Origin: Lojkania enalia
Lineage: Eukaryota; Ascomycota; Dothideomycetes; Pleosporales
Reading direction: 5' to 3'
Assembly (NCBI GenBank): GCA_010094045.1
Contig: ML986578.1
Span: forward strand, 682,001-746,000
DNA: 64,000 nt
Positions 11,993 through 23,814 of the stretch are shown piece by piece (the stretch's first letter is position 1; each line of letters starts with the position of its first letter). The notes under the pieces were generated by a model. It worked only from the letters and a program-made list of their open reading frames with translations, made no database searches and was not told the origin of the DNA. Both the position numbers and the translations under genes were made by a program.

Positions 11993-14023
11993 ATGCCTTG
12001 TGTAGCTCTTACTTTGGGCCTCCCAGCCGCAGCAGCTGGTCTCGCCTACCTCAATGGGAGGCACGCAATTTCATACGACTTCACACTGTTTACTTCCCTC
12101 CTGTCCGCAACCATTGGTGCAGTGTTTCACGAACGACATGATGATATCAACCTCTTTTACGTGCTCGAGAGCTGGGCAAAGTCTTCGCGGGGTAATCACC
12201 CTTGGATTATATTTCATAGCAAGAGTTGGACATACGCGCAAGCATACGAGATGATCCTGAAATACGGGACCTGGTTGAAGAGCAGGGGAGTGGAGAAGGA
12301 TGAGATTGTGGCTATGGACTTCGTCAACTCGGAGGTGTTTATCTGGGTTTGGTTTGGGCTATGGAGTATTGGAGCGAAGCCGGCTTTTATCAATTACAAT
12401 TTGACGGGCAAGCCACTGCTACATACTATCAAGACTTCAACTGCAAGATTGGTCTTGGTGGATGAAAATGGGAAACATAAGTTCTCGGAGGAAGTGATGG
12501 CAGAGCATGGGTTCATGGCGAGGGCCCCTGATGCAGATATGCCACCAGGGCGGCAGGCAAAATACGAATTTGAAACCGATGCAGGGCAGGTTCTGTCATC
12601 TGTGAAGAAACGGGTGAAGGGTCATGTACAAGAAGCAGCGGAAGCGTCGAAACTACAATCACAGAATCTTGAAATCATCTTCTTTAGCCAAGCTCTCGAA
12701 GACTACATCTCTTCCCTCCAACCTATCCGCCAGCCGGACTCATCTCGCAGTGGTCAGAAGCGACACGACATGGCTATGCTCATCTACACGTCCGGCACCA
12801 CCGGACTTCCTAAGCCTGCAGTATTTAGCTGGGGCAAAGCTAGTCTGGGTAGTAGATTCGTCTCCAACTGGATACCACTCAAGAAGACTGATATCATGTA
12901 CACATCAATGCCACTCTACCATTCCTCGGCCTCTGTTCTTGGGATTTGCACTATCCTCCGCGCTGGCTCGACAATCTGCCTAAGCCTAAAATTCAGCCAT
13001 AAAACCTTCTGGCCTGAAGTCCGCTCCTCAAAAGCAACAATAATCCACTACGTCGGCGAAACATGCCGCTACCTCCTCTCCGCTCCTCCTACGCCGCTCG
13101 ACAAAGACCACTGCGTTCGCGCCGCCTTCGGCAATGGGCTAAGGTCGGATGTATGGCAGCCGTTCAAGGACCGATTCGGCATCGAAACGATCTGCGAATT
13201 CTACTCCGCAACCGAAGCGCCTTCAGGAATGTGGAACCGCAGCACCAACCCCTTCAGCGCGGGCGCCATCGGCCGAAACGGCACCCTCGCAACCCTGGTC
13301 CTCGGAAACTCCATAGCTCTCATCCGCATGGATCCCGATTCCGACCCGCCCCAGCCCCTTCGCAACACCGACACAGGCTTCTGCCAGATCTGCGACTGGA
13401 ACGAGCCCGGCGAACTCCTCTACAAACTCGACCCCGCCAACATATCTGAGAAGTTCCAGGGCTACTTTGGCAATGCGTCTGCAACGAATAGTAAGGTCTT
13501 GCGCAACGTGAAGAAGGACGGGGACGCCTATTTCCGCACCGGCGACCTGATGCGCTGGGATAGAGAGGGAAGGTGGTGGTTCGTGGACCGCATCGGCGAC
13601 ACGTTCCGCTGGAAAGCGGAGAATGTTAGTACGGCGGAAGTTGCGGACGCCATTGGCAAACACGACGCGGTTGAAGAGGCGAATGTGTACGGTGTGAGGA
13701 TTCCACATCATGATGGGAGGGCGGGCTGTGCTGCTATTGTGCTCAGAGCAGGATTGCAAAATACTAGCACGCTGGAGAGTCTAGCAAGTCATTTGAAGAA
13801 GGAGTTGCCTGCTTTTGCTATCCCGCTGTTTGTTAGAGTAACAAGGAATATGCATACTACGGGCACGAATAAGCAGCAAAAGCACTTGTTCCAGCAAGAC
13901 GGTATTGATGTAAACAGGGTGGAGCAAAGTGGCGATGCGCTATTCTGGTTGAAGGGGCCCACGTATGAAAAGTTCAAGATAGGAGATCTGCAAAGGATTG
14001 AAGGTGGAGGTGTCAGGTTGTAA
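11993..14023 (+). CDS. FAT1: Fatty acid transporter / very-long-chain acyl-CoA synthetase (FAT1/FATP type)
   Basis: An intronless 676 aa protein of the ANL (AMP-binding) superfamily. An N-terminal hydrophobic segment (ALTLGLPAAAAGLAYL) suggests membrane association. The P-loop-like AMP motif MLIYTSGTTGLPKPAV is at about 262-277. The FATP-type signature YFRTGDLMRWDREGRWWFVD followed by RIGDTFRWKAENVST lies at about 513-547; the FRWKGENVST-like block separates FAT1/FATP from ordinary acyl-CoA synthetases (here A replaces the usual G). Length matches the family. Members couple uptake of long or very long chain fatty acids to ATP-dependent thioesterification with CoA, at the ER, lipid droplets, peroxisomes or plasma membrane; the substrate here cannot be told. 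Upstream in-frame ATGs are absent, so the ATG at 11993 is used. It is convergent with the AP180 gene. Confidence 0.9.
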   Translation: MPCVALTLGLPAAAAGLAYLNGRHAISYDFTLFTSLLSATIGAVFHERHDDINLFYVLESWAKSSRGNHPWIIFHSKSWTYAQAYEMILKYGTWLKSRGVEKDEIVAMDFVNSEVFIWVWFGLWSIGAKPAFINYNLTGKPLLHTIKTSTARLVLVDENGKHKFSEEVMAEHGFMARAPDADMPPGRQAKYEFETDAGQVLSSVKKRVKGHVQEAAEASKLQSQNLEIIFFSQALEDYISSLQPIRQPDSSRSGQKRHDMAMLIYTSGTTGLPKPAVFSWGKASLGSRFVSNWIPLKKTDIMYTSMPLYHSSASVLGICTILRAGSTICLSLKFSHKTFWPEVRSSKATIIHYVGETCRYLLSAPPTPLDKDHCVRAAFGNGLRSDVWQPFKDRFGIETICEFYSATEAPSGMWNRSTNPFSAGAIGRNGTLATLVLGNSIALIRMDPDSDPPQPLRNTDTGFCQICDWNEPGELLYKLDPANISEKFQGYFGNASATNSKVLRNVKKDGDAYFRTGDLMRWDREGRWWFVDRIGDTFRWKAENVSTAEVADAIGKHDAVEEANVYGVRIPHHDGRAGCAAIVLRAGLQNTSTLESLASHLKKELPAFAIPLFVRVTRNMHTTGTNKQQKHLFQQDGIDVNRVEQSGDALFWLKGPTYEKFKIGDLQRIEGGGVRL

Positions 14024-14648
14024 TATTAGCATTGGCATAGGGATGTGCGTCGCAGTATGAGAGGTCGGCGTCGGATGGGATATTATGGGAATGGGGGATG
14101 ATAACGTGGCATTTTATTATATGGGCGATAGATACCTTAGAGGATTCCATTCAATGTGGTGCGTGCCTGGCTAGATTCTATTTGGCACATTTTCTTCCGA
14201 AATGCATATGGAGCGAAATATATTTATTTCATTTCATCGATATTGTGTTGAATATCAGAATGTGCAAATGCGGTTTTCATCACAAGCTCAAAGCTGCAAT
14301 ACTAATAATTATATTTGCGTCCCGTCTGCCAAATTAAAGACAGAAAGTTCCCATCCTATTTCCTTAACGCGTCGGAAGACTCAATCGCTCTGCGAATGAG
14401 TAGTTCATAGCAGCTAAAATTACAGAAAACCTACTCCCAAGCTGAGCCTCTGTGTCATGATACGCTCCCATCTTCACAGTAACAGAGCCCCGCTCTACTC
14501 ATGAATGGCCCTTAAAAAAAAGAATGGCGGCAGACGTCTCTGCCAAAACGCCTGCGAAGCCACTTTCCCATTGCAGATTTAAGCTAAATCCCGGAATGAA
14601 GGGACGAACCCTTGCTTCTAAAAGACCGTCTTATGCATCCCCGCCTGC
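14024..14648. other. Convergent 3' spacer
   Basis: This spacer lies between the tail-to-tail genes ending at 14023 and 14649. It should contain both terminators; no gene is seen. Confidence 0.6.
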
Positions 14649-16928
14649 TCATGACCAGCCTTGTCCTGTAGGCTGACCTGTTTGCTGCCCTGGTCTAGGG
14701 AAAACACTAGTCGTTGGAATTTGATCGATACTCAGCCCTCCAAAGCTGCCTTGGCCCGTGTTCTGCCACCCTTGCCCTGTCTGCTGGTTTACGAACGCAC
14801 TCTGTCGGAAAGGGTTCGTGCTGCCGGTTGCGTGTACTGTTAGTCCACCTTGAGGTGATAATGTATTTTGCTGTGGGGATGGATTTCGTGCAAATGGGTT
14901 AGTACCGGTCGGGGTCAGCTGCAATGGCTGTTGTTGCTGTGACGCGAAGGGTGAGCCAGATTGTGGGGTTTGGATTGAAGGTACCGAGGAAAATGGTGAG
15001 GAAGACATGCCAGTTGGCGATTGAGTTTGCTGTTGGAACCCTGTATTATGCTTCGCAAAGGGATTGGTAGCTGATCGGCTGAGTGGTGATGATACGCCTG
15101 TAGGGTTGCTGATGAGTTTTGGCTCGGCAGATCCGGCATTTGGAGGGAGCATTGACTGGCGGAACGGATTTGTTGATGTCTGCTGTTGCTGTAACGGTTC
15201 GGAAATACTAGGTATTTCCTGCTGGGGCTGAGGTGAAAAGGCGGGAATACCGTTCTGGGGTATTGAGGCTAGAGTATTGTTCTGAGGATTGAACGGTTGC
15301 GGCGTGTAACCGCCGAAGGCAGCCCCTGTGAACTGTGATTGGAGCTGGGGTTGCTGAACCTGAACCTGTTGCATGTGTATGAAGGGGTTTGTGCCTGGCG
15401 TTGCCTGTGGGCTGAAATTTTGTGGCTGCTGCTGTGGGAGGCTTATGGCTCCGGTTTGCTGTGGTAGCTGCATATTAGGTTGTTGAAAGCCTGTTTGTTG
15501 AGGGTATTGCTGGATTTGTGGCTGGGCCATAGTCTGCTGATTATCGTTGATTGCCTCAAAGAAATCAATCAATGGTGCATTTACCGCAGGTTTTGAGGGT
15601 GCCGTAGATGGTTGGCTCGTTGCCGTTTTCGTCGGCGCTACTTTCGAGTCTGACAGCAGCTTATTAGCACCGTTCGTTGACTTGCCTCCACTCTTCTTGG
15701 CTTCTTTCTCGGCAATATACTGTCGGCGATTTATTTCAAAGTCCTTGTCGTTCAAATATTCCTCCAAGGACGCTGCTAGACTAGTAGGTGCGTGCTTGAT
15801 CTTCGGGATCTCTAATCTCGTAGAGTGCTCGTGCAACCGGGCAACGCTTAGATACTGAACCACTAGCTCTGTCTGCTTGACAAAAGTTCGATAGATACCG
15901 AGTGCGCGAGTGGCATCTGGATGCGATAACTCAAAGTAGTGTTCTGCCCAGCTCAGTCCTATGTGGGAACTAGACGTGATATTAAAACTTACCTAATACA
16001 TTGATAGTACCCTCGTTCATAACGTGGAACAACACAAGTAAATCCATAGTTAGCAATCGGAATGCTGTCAAAGTGATCTCGTTCTCAGGCTCGTCATGGA
16101 AGGGCTGCCGGGGTCAATCCTCATCGGTGTTTTTGCATATGAAGTTTCATACCTCGCATTTGAGCAAATAACGAATCTGCTCTTGCACGCTTTCTGTCTC
16201 CCGAAGTAGCCCTTTGTCAATGCTAAGTCTTTTGAGGCGGCCTTCGCCGCCGCGCACATAGTCCACTTTGGTCGAGCCATACTCTATGGCTCGTCGCAGG
16301 AGGTACTCGGCGTAGGTTCGGATGTTATGACCTTGCGTCTGAACTAGTTTGCCATGCAACGTTAGCACACGGTTTGTGAGATTGCCTAGGTAGGTCACTA
16401 GGACTGGTCCACGTAGCGCCAACCATCGCTGTCTTGTACGCGCAAGTGGGGTACTACCCTCTGGGTTGAGACCATAGATCCACCCCAATTACAGTATCAA
16501 ATCCTCCACAAAGCCCTGTGGGATATTGAGTTCTAGGGACGTACCCTCTGTAAAATGATTGATGGCCAGCCTCCGATGTGGATTCTGAGCCAGATATCTA
16601 AGCGTGACTTCAGGCTCGCCCTCTCGAATCATTAGGTGGACGATGATGAGCGACTTGAAGACAATGGTCCAGGTGGAGTCGCGCAGCCGGTTCGTCAGGG
16701 CTCGAAAGATCTCGGCGACACCCGCCTCGCCGGCGTGAGTGGCTACGAGGATGTGCTCGACATATTTGGATTTCGGCGCCGCGAGCTGGGGGAGCCGGTT
16801 AGAGCCAATTCAATGCAAGTCAATTCACCGTTTGGGGAATGCACAGCTGCATTGCAGCGCCTGCAGACGCGACGACTGACCTTAATCTTGGTGCCGCCCT
16901 TCACCGACTTCTCAAAGGAGCTCGCCAT
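14649..16928 (-). CDS. YAP1801: AP180/CALM-type clathrin assembly protein (ANTH domain)
   Basis: Five exons: 16928-16881, 16785-16545, 16343-16153, 16104-15993 and 15943-14649 (628 aa). Introns are 95, 201, 48 and 49 bp. The joined N-terminus (ASSFEKSVKGGTKIK, LAAPKSKYVEHILVATH, REGEPEVTLRYLAQNPHRRL) is a classic ANTH domain over about 1-290. The basic KGGTKIKLAAPK motif is the PtdIns(4,5)P2-binding site known in this family. The C-terminal half is Gln/Pro-rich and carries five NPF motifs (for example TNPFRQS and TNPFAKH), which in this family bind EH-domain proteins during endocytosis. Expected role: linking cargo, PI(4,5)P2 membrane and clathrin at endocytic sites. It is divergent from nudC with a 374 bp shared promoter. 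The 201 bp second intron is long for this locus. Confidence 0.93.
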
Positions 16929-17302
16929 GGGCTCCAGGGGAGGCTGTTGATGCTGGCAGCGCGGCCTAAATTAATATGGTTTCCGGGGGGGACTCGGCTT
17001 GCTACCGCTACCGTAGCATAGCGGAGGAGCACAACGGGAAGAATAGAATGCCGTCACAGCGATGCAGAGTGAGGGCCCAGCACAGAGAGCTCGCGCTCGG
17101 TGAAGGGGGAGGTGTTGGGTTGTTGGACGCTGTCCGCTGCCCGCTGCCGTCGTTGACGAGTGAGTGCTATGGCTGCACGCTGGCCCTCGCCGACGCTCCG
17201 GCGATGACGAAGGCTAGCCATCCCGGCCGCTAAGACATTCACAGGCTCCGTCCCACCACCGAAACCAAACAGTTTGTTTGATATTCCCGCAACGCAATCG
17301 CC
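16929..17302. promoter_or_regulatory. Divergent promoter, AP180 (-) / nudC (+)
   Basis: A 374 bp GC-rich spacer separates two divergent start codons, so both promoters must lie here. No specific element was identified. Confidence 0.5.
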
Positions 17303-17929
17303 ATGCCTGGCTCACCCACCCCCGAGGAGCGTGACAAGGCCGACGCCGAGCTCAAGGCCAAAGAAGAAGCCGAGCAAGCCTCCCTGCCGTATAAATGGAC
17401 TCAGACCATAAAGGACCTCGACGTGACCATTTCCATAGATGCCAAATACAAAGCCCGCGACCTCGACATCAAGCTTACCAAGAACGCTCTCAAAGTTGCT
17501 ATCAAGGGCCAGAATCCCATCATCGACGTGCGTTAATGTCCTTCCACCTGACCCAACCTTGCGTTCTGACGGCCACTACAGGGTGAACTGCCACATCCCA
17601 TCCACGTTGACGAATCGACATGGACACTGGAGACGGTGCCAGATGGCAAGGAGATTAGCATACATCTTGACAAGGTCAACCAAATGGAGTGGTGGCCGCA
17701 TGTCATTACTAGTGCTCCCAAGATCGATACCTCAAAAATCCAGCCCGAGAACAGCAAGCTGAGCGACTTGGATGGCGAGACGAGGGGCATGGTGGAGAAA
17801 ATGATGTATGACCAGCGAATGAAGGAGCAGGGCAAACCTACGAGCGACGAGCAGAAGAAGATGGATCTCTTGGAACAGTTCAAGAAGCAGCATCCAGAGA
17901 TGGATTTCTCCAACGCCAAGATTGGGTAG
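17303..17929 (+). CDS. nudC: NudC-like CS-domain nuclear movement protein
   Basis: Exons 17303-17527 and 17582-17929, intron 54 bp (GTGCGT..CTACAG), 190 aa. A charged N-terminal arm (about 1-30, [14 protein letters not shown]) precedes a p23/CS beta-sandwich starting at [14 protein letters not shown], with the NudC-type run [21 protein letters not shown] and QMEWWPHV. The NudC tail ([20 protein letters not shown], then [13 protein letters not shown]) is intact. The length equals Aspergillus NudC (about 200 aa). The family acts as an Hsp90-linked co-chaperone that stabilises LIS1/NudF and so supports dynein-dependent nuclear migration. All landmark residues expected of the family are present. 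Confidence 0.95.
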
Positions 17930-18290
17930 TAGACTCTATTACTGAGTCACGAACTAATGAGAAACGTGAATGAATGTATGAGAAGCATGGACATATGACA
18001 CCCCAGGTTTGTTCAAATTGGGTTACGCTAAACCATGCAAACCCCCCTAAAGACTCGTCTTTCTACCTAGCCTATCCTACAAATACTGTACATTTTGGAA
18101 TATTACAGGAGCCTTCAGTGGATTCATGCTGTTCTATGAATGCAGATACATAGTGAGAGGCGTATATTACAACAGGTGCAGGTTCCTTCTAAAAGCCCAG
18201 GATATAAACAAGAAAACAAAGCTTTGTCCAGCTCGGTGTTTGGACCACCTATATCATACATGAGCCTGTGAGGTCCTTTTTGTGAGATCG
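17930..18290. other. Convergent 3' spacer
   Basis: Tail-to-tail spacer between nudC and the mitochondrial AspRS gene; no gene is seen. Confidence 0.6.
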
Positions 18291-20547
18291 CTATGTGAGT
18301 CGCAAATGATACGTGTCGAGCTGCTCCTTCGTCAGTGTATTAGGAGCCTTAACTAAGACGTCCTCGCCCTTGCCACTCTTCGGGAAAGCAATAACATCCC
18401 TCACCGAGTCCTTCCCAAGCATGACGGCAATAAGCCTATCCCAGCCGAGCGCGATACCGGCGTGCGGCGGACAGCCAGACCGTAAAACATTCAGTAGATG
18501 CCTGAAGTCTTCAATGCGCTCAGGCTTCATTTTTAGAACGTCCCTGAAAATGATTTCTTGAACATCCGCATTATGGATACGGCGACTCCCACCTCCAAGC
18601 TCGACACCATTGACGACGATGTCATAGTGTGCCGCTATTGCTTTTTCAGGCGCAGTAAGTAGCAATTCAACATCCTTCTGGGTTTTTGGTGCAGTAAAGG
18701 GGTGGTGAGTCGCAGATAGTCCAGCACTACCTCCCTGGCCTGGATCGGTATCATTGGAAGGCGAAAATAGCGGAAAGTCTGTTACCCAGACAAACTCGAA
18801 CCCTTTGAGAGGCTTAATAAGACCTTGTGCTGCCGCTGCTTTGTGTAAGGCCAAGCGTAGATTACCTAACTGGGTAGATCCGCCATGGAAAGGCTCGTTC
18901 TTGCGGGCTTGAAGCACGAGCAAGCAGCCAGGCTCAAGTGTAATTGTTTCTGGCACGTTCATAGCAAACTCGTGGCCAAGCGCCCCAAGGCCATGCAATG
19001 GCTGCAACACGTCCAATATGAATACCCCAGGCTGTCCATCGGCATTGTCAAGGAAATGCTTCCCTTCTGGACTATCCAAGAAATCAGAAATGAACTTCCT
19101 CGTTACCTTTGAATCGTCCGAGACCTCCATGGTGAAGGCATCGATTGCAGGATCATCCAAAGGCGTGATTTTATTGATTAGGTCTTGAGGCAGCAAATTG
19201 GTGACAGAGTGGATCTACTAAGGTTCATTAAGTGGTTCACCTGGTGCATCGTGGAGCTTGCAGCGTACCTTTGCATCGAAACGTAAATCCGGCTTGTCAG
19301 AACCGTACAAGGCCATTGCCTCCCAATATGTCATCCTTGGAATGTTTTCGTTGTCGAGCCATGGGTTGTCAAGACAGTTCTTCCCAATATGATACAAAAG
19401 CGAATTAACTTGTGTCATCACTTCATGCTCTCCAGCGAATGCCATTTCGATATCAAGCTGCACCTCCGTCAGCTAAGGCCTTCGCTAATCAACGAGCATC
19501 TCACTTGTGTGAATTCAGGCTGACGATCAGCTCTCAAGTCCTCGTCTCGAAAACATCGAGCAAACTGATAATACTTGTCGATACCGGATGCCATAAGAAT
19601 TTGCTTGTATTGTTGCGGGCTTTGTGGTAAGGCGTATGCTTGTCCTCTAGTCCTAGTTGGTACTAGGAACTCTCGAGCTCCCTCCGGGGTCGACTTGAAC
19701 AGAATTGGAGTCTCAATTTCAACGAATTTTGCATCCACCATCATATTCCTAGCTTCTTTCATAACGCTCTGTCGGAACAATAGATTTTGGCGTGCCTCCC
19801 TATTTGTTCGCAGTTGAAGATGACGTAGCTCAGGAGGAAAGACAGTTTCCTCTTTAAGGACGATATCGTTCACCAACTCATTAAGAGGCTTAATAGAAGT
19901 GACTTGTATTTCCCGATCCTTGATCAAATTCATGCCGCTGTAGGTGTGATTCCTAGGAGCAAGTCTCTTCTTTATTACTCCCTCTACTGTAACAGGAGTC
20001 CACTCCTTTAAAGATTTTAGAAAGAGATGCATGTCGGCAGTCTCTCTGTCTACACCTCCAAAGCTAGAGACAAGTTGTATGCAGGACCCTTGCGAGCTGT
20101 CTCTTAACATGACAAAGGATAACCCACTCGACATATCGCGGCGTGTGTCTAGGTATCCCGATAGTGATATTTCAGTTCCTGGCTCACATTTCTCCAAGCT
20201 TAGAGAAGCGAAGTCAGTTACTCCATACAAGGCTAAGGTCGGATCGTTATCACCATGAACTATGGAGCAATTAGCGTATGATATCTTGCGTAGTGGAGGA
20301 GAAAATCTTTACCGGTAGATTTATAGGCATTAAGAGCACCTCTTTGTTCCTCATTTGGTTCAATACGAGCACAGATACTTGTTGAAGTGAAGAAACGGAA
20401 AGGATTGTTCTGTATTCCTAGAGTTGGCGTAGTTCTTGGCAAGATCCCGTGACCGCGTGCTCTGATGAACCGTGATATTTCAGCATAGGAACGTCGAACG
20501 CATGTCTTCGGACATACTACACGCCACGAAGCAGCCCGCAGAACCAT
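18291..20547 (-). CDS. MSD1: Mitochondrial aspartyl-tRNA synthetase
   Basis: Four exons: 20547-20313, 20259-19505, 19457-19269 and 19214-18291 (700 aa). Introns of 53, 47 and 54 bp have GT..AG ends and the second has a CTGAC branch site. The first ~60 residues are Arg-rich with few acids (VLRAASWRVVCPKTCVRRSY), a typical mitochondrial presequence. Next comes an OB-fold anticodon-binding domain (ISLSGYLDTRRDMSSGLSFV), then the class II catalytic core. Motif 2 is [20 protein letters not shown]; motif 3 is GIALGWDRLIAVML; a GAD-like insertion lies between. The bacterial-type architecture (long insertion, FVWVTDFPLF) identifies the organellar rather than the cytosolic enzyme. It charges mitochondrial tRNA-Asp (possibly also Asn). 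It lies downstream of, and in the same direction as, the mitochondrial TyrRS gene. Confidence 0.93.
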
Positions 20548-21409
20548 TCTAGGGTAAAATGAGCTTACGACTCAAGGCCACGATAATGATGTGAAGAAGC
20601 ATCCCTTGCGGAGAAAATGGCGAGGTTGATGCCAGAATCACACTAAGCAAATTTGTTGGATTACATAATCCATCCACTTCAAAATCTGCCCACTGCATCG
20701 CACTCACTTTCTGTTCTCCATCCTTCCAGTTTAAACCAAGTAAGTCCCTGACGTTCCTTAACCTCACTCCCAATTCAGCAGCTAACACGCGATTTCCAGA
20801 TGATGAAATCCTAGCGTGCAGCGTATGAGCTGATTCCCCCCTCCCGCCCTCAAACTCTCCCTTCGCCGGGCTCAAGTGGTTCGTTGGTGGCAGTGGGGAT
20901 TAGCGTGATATCTGCGTCCGGCACACACTCTTGTTACGTTTACGGACGCTTTGACGGCATCTCTGATTCTCAAACTGGGCGGTGTGCATACCTCAATGAG
21001 CGGCTGCCGCTCTATTTTTTGTGCTATGAAATGTGGAGTATATAAACACAGATAGCGAATATTTATTCTCCTGCTTTGACATACATACGCGTAAAATAAT
21101 CGCATTGGTGATGATGGAAAGAAAGTCGCCGATATACCTTATGAGAGTAAACAGAGCATCTATCTTCTTACTCTCAACAAGTCGGCGACAGAGAAATAAG
21201 CGTTGTCAATTAGTCCTGCTTTTGGCTCGGTTTCTGCTGACCATGATAGAAGCTGGACCGTAACAACTTCGCGACATTCAATAACAGGAAAGTCTTTCCA
21301 AGGCTGAACGATAACAAGCCCGGCATTGATTCAAGATAGCTTCTATATGTTACAGAGTTACAATGTTACATTGTTATACAGATATTTACACATAATACTC
21401 ATCCTACTA
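20548..21409. other. Spacer between two mitochondrial synthetase genes
   Basis: An 862 bp spacer between the TyrRS 3' end and the AspRS start. A minus-strand open frame of about 108 codons (20875-20549) ends 2 bp upstream of the AspRS ATG but opens with a non-ATG codon. It could be leader or spurious. No other gene is seen. Confidence 0.45.
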
Positions 21410-23448
21410 TCACCGCACTTCAGAACTAGTACCACCAGCAGCGCACTTTTCTTTAAATTCCTCGTATCCAGGGTATGACAGCCCTTCCCGTTCGAAATCG
21501 TTGTCATTAATTACGCGACAAATCTTGATTTTTGACTTTCCTATCCGTAACACGAGCGCCTCCCAATCGACTAGGTACTGAGTTGGGTCTATCTCAGCAA
21601 AATTTTGAGGAATAGGCTCCCATTTAAGACTAAACGGGTTTTCTAGTGACCCAGAGCCTGGCACGACGATATAGGCACCCTGGTGCTGAATCAATCGACG
21701 ACCTTCACTCCTAGACCGAACGAGACCCGCAGCATACAATATACGCGAAAAAGATCCGACTTGAAGTACACTTCGTGGTATGATAGTGACCTCGAATGAT
21801 GCATCGGCTTTTTTGGCATCAATTGTACTGGAAGATGACTGTACATTCGCTAACGCGGCATACTCCTTCTTATATGTAGTTAGGGGGTTGATATTCCTAA
21901 GTCTTCCCGCAAACTTGGGGGGTTCACTGATGGTTTGTTCCGAGGGGTTTGGCTTGCTAGAAGCTTCTTGCAATATCTTTCTTAGCACGCTGAGGGAGTA
22001 GGTGCCAGTTCCTTGGCTAAAAGTTTCCTTGTGGGCAACTTCGGCCCTCTTTGCTTCGAACGCTCCGTGGGCGAGCTCAACAACCTCTTTTGCGAGTAGA
22101 TGTTGAGCAATACGTTTTGACGCATCCTTTTTTTGTTGCAACATGACAAGTTCGATTTGACGTATCGGTATGAAAGTGAAAAGTTTGAGATAGCGCTCAA
22201 CATCGTCATCAGCGGTGCGAAGAAAATACTACAAACGTGTTGGTTCAGATTATGTTCAAGATATCCTTTTTACCTACCTGATACAGATCGAAAGAATTTA
22301 ACATCTCTTGGTCCAGCCAGACAGCATTGCCGGCACTTTTCCCAAACTTTTCACCTGATGAGGAGGTTAATAGTGGCGTCGTTAGACCAAAGGCCGCCGT
22401 TCGGGGATCTTCGTCGCCCTGATCACCTTCATCCTCTCCGTATATCTTGCGCATATGGCCTACTGCATCCATACCCGCACAGATATTACCATATTGATCT
22501 GATCCGCCAATTTGGAGTTGAACGCCCTTGTCAGAGAACATCTTCCACCAATCGAAGGCTTGGAATAGGGGATAGCAGAATTCAGAGATGGCCATTCCGT
22601 CCCCATTTTCCATACGCAGCTTTACACTGGTTTATATTTAGCACAAATTGCAGGAACGCACCGTAAAGATGAAGCCTTACGAATCGCGACTGAGCATCGT
22701 TCCCAGCCGCATGCCCGATCCCAGATCTTTCATCAATTCCACCGCGCTCAGTCCCTGTAGCCATTCCCAATTATTCAGCAAAGCAAATCTCCGATCGACG
22801 ACTTGTGAAAATTGATGCTTCGTATCTAGCGCCCTCACATTGCCCCAGAGCCTTTTCAATTGCCCCTTCATACTCTCAACATTCATGAGCTGAATATCTG
22901 AGGTCTGGCGCTTTCGGGCTGATGTCCTCCCAGAAGGATCTCCAATCTGTACGGTGCCACCACCCAGCTATCTATAATCAACTTATAACCGGCTATGTTG
23001 CGGAGAGTCGCCTACCAAGGTAACAGCGTAAAAGCCGTGAATGTACATCCAGTATAGAGCCATTAAAGGGAGGAGATGTCCGACATGTAACGAGGGAGCA
23101 GTGGGGTCGACACCGACGTATACACCTATGCGCTTCTCGGTCAATAGCCAATCGAGGGCCTTTTGACCTCTATTTAGTCTTCATTAGCAACTTTTCCGAG
23201 ACCCGAGGGATGAATCTAGCCCACCCAGCTACGTCCTTCACGAAGCCTCGCTCCTCCAAGATTTCCAACATGCTCTGCTGAGCCCCAGACCTAATACTCT
23301 GTGCTTTCTTTTCCCATGCTCCATCGTAGCTTGCTTTCAAGGGCTGGCGTGGATTGTGTTTCGCAGTATAGGGTTGCCGGCGGATTTTCTGGATACAGCT
23401 CTGGCATACATACGACCGGTTTCGAGGAAGATGTCTGGACAATGACAT
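21410..23448 (-). CDS. cyt-18: Mitochondrial tyrosyl-tRNA synthetase, CYT-18 type
   Basis: Five exons: 23448-23225, 23169-23016, 22967-22681, 22626-22278 and 22228-21410 (610 aa); introns 55, 48, 54 and 49 bp. The presequence is basic ([17 protein letters not shown]). An in-frame ATG 45 bp upstream (23493) is an alternative start. An N-terminal helix-like extension ([20 protein letters not shown]) follows, as in Neurospora CYT-18. Class I motifs are present: HVGH for HIGH, and GEKFGKSAG for KMSKS. The bacterial-type core carries [10 protein letters not shown]. The C-terminal S4-like RNA-binding domain ([22 protein letters not shown]) is complete. In Pezizomycotina this enzyme both charges mitochondrial tRNA-Tyr and, through N-terminal additions, promotes splicing of mitochondrial group I introns. 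The second function is an inference from the retained extension. It is divergent from the GH36 gene. Confidence 0.92.
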
Positions 23449-23814
23449 GGCTGCCAATGGCGTAAAGAGACCTTTGCAAAGCTCGTCACTCATCTCGAAA
23501 AGCTCGCGGGCCGACCTGAGTTCCGGCGTGCTTAGGCGCTGCCGGCTTCCGATTGGCCAAAGCTGCGCAGCTTCTCCGCATACAATGTACTTCGAACCAC
23601 GCCCCGTGTCATGCGGCACTTTTGCACGTTAACCTATGGGCCTTTGATACACCCAACCTACAGCAAGATCATATTAACTATTTGGGAGGCGTCGAAGCAT
23701 CCGAAAATCCCAATTGATTTCGCTCTAGCCTCTTTTTTGCTATTCATTATAACTCGTTGAACAGCTAGCATCTCGGTTAGGTCCGTCTATTGGCAGCCCT
23801 CAATTACCGGGATA
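23449..23814. promoter_or_regulatory. Divergent promoter, mt TyrRS (-) / GH36 (+)
   Basis: About 366 bp (321 bp if the upstream ATG is used) separates two divergently read start codons. Both 5' regions must be here; no element was recognised. Confidence 0.45.
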
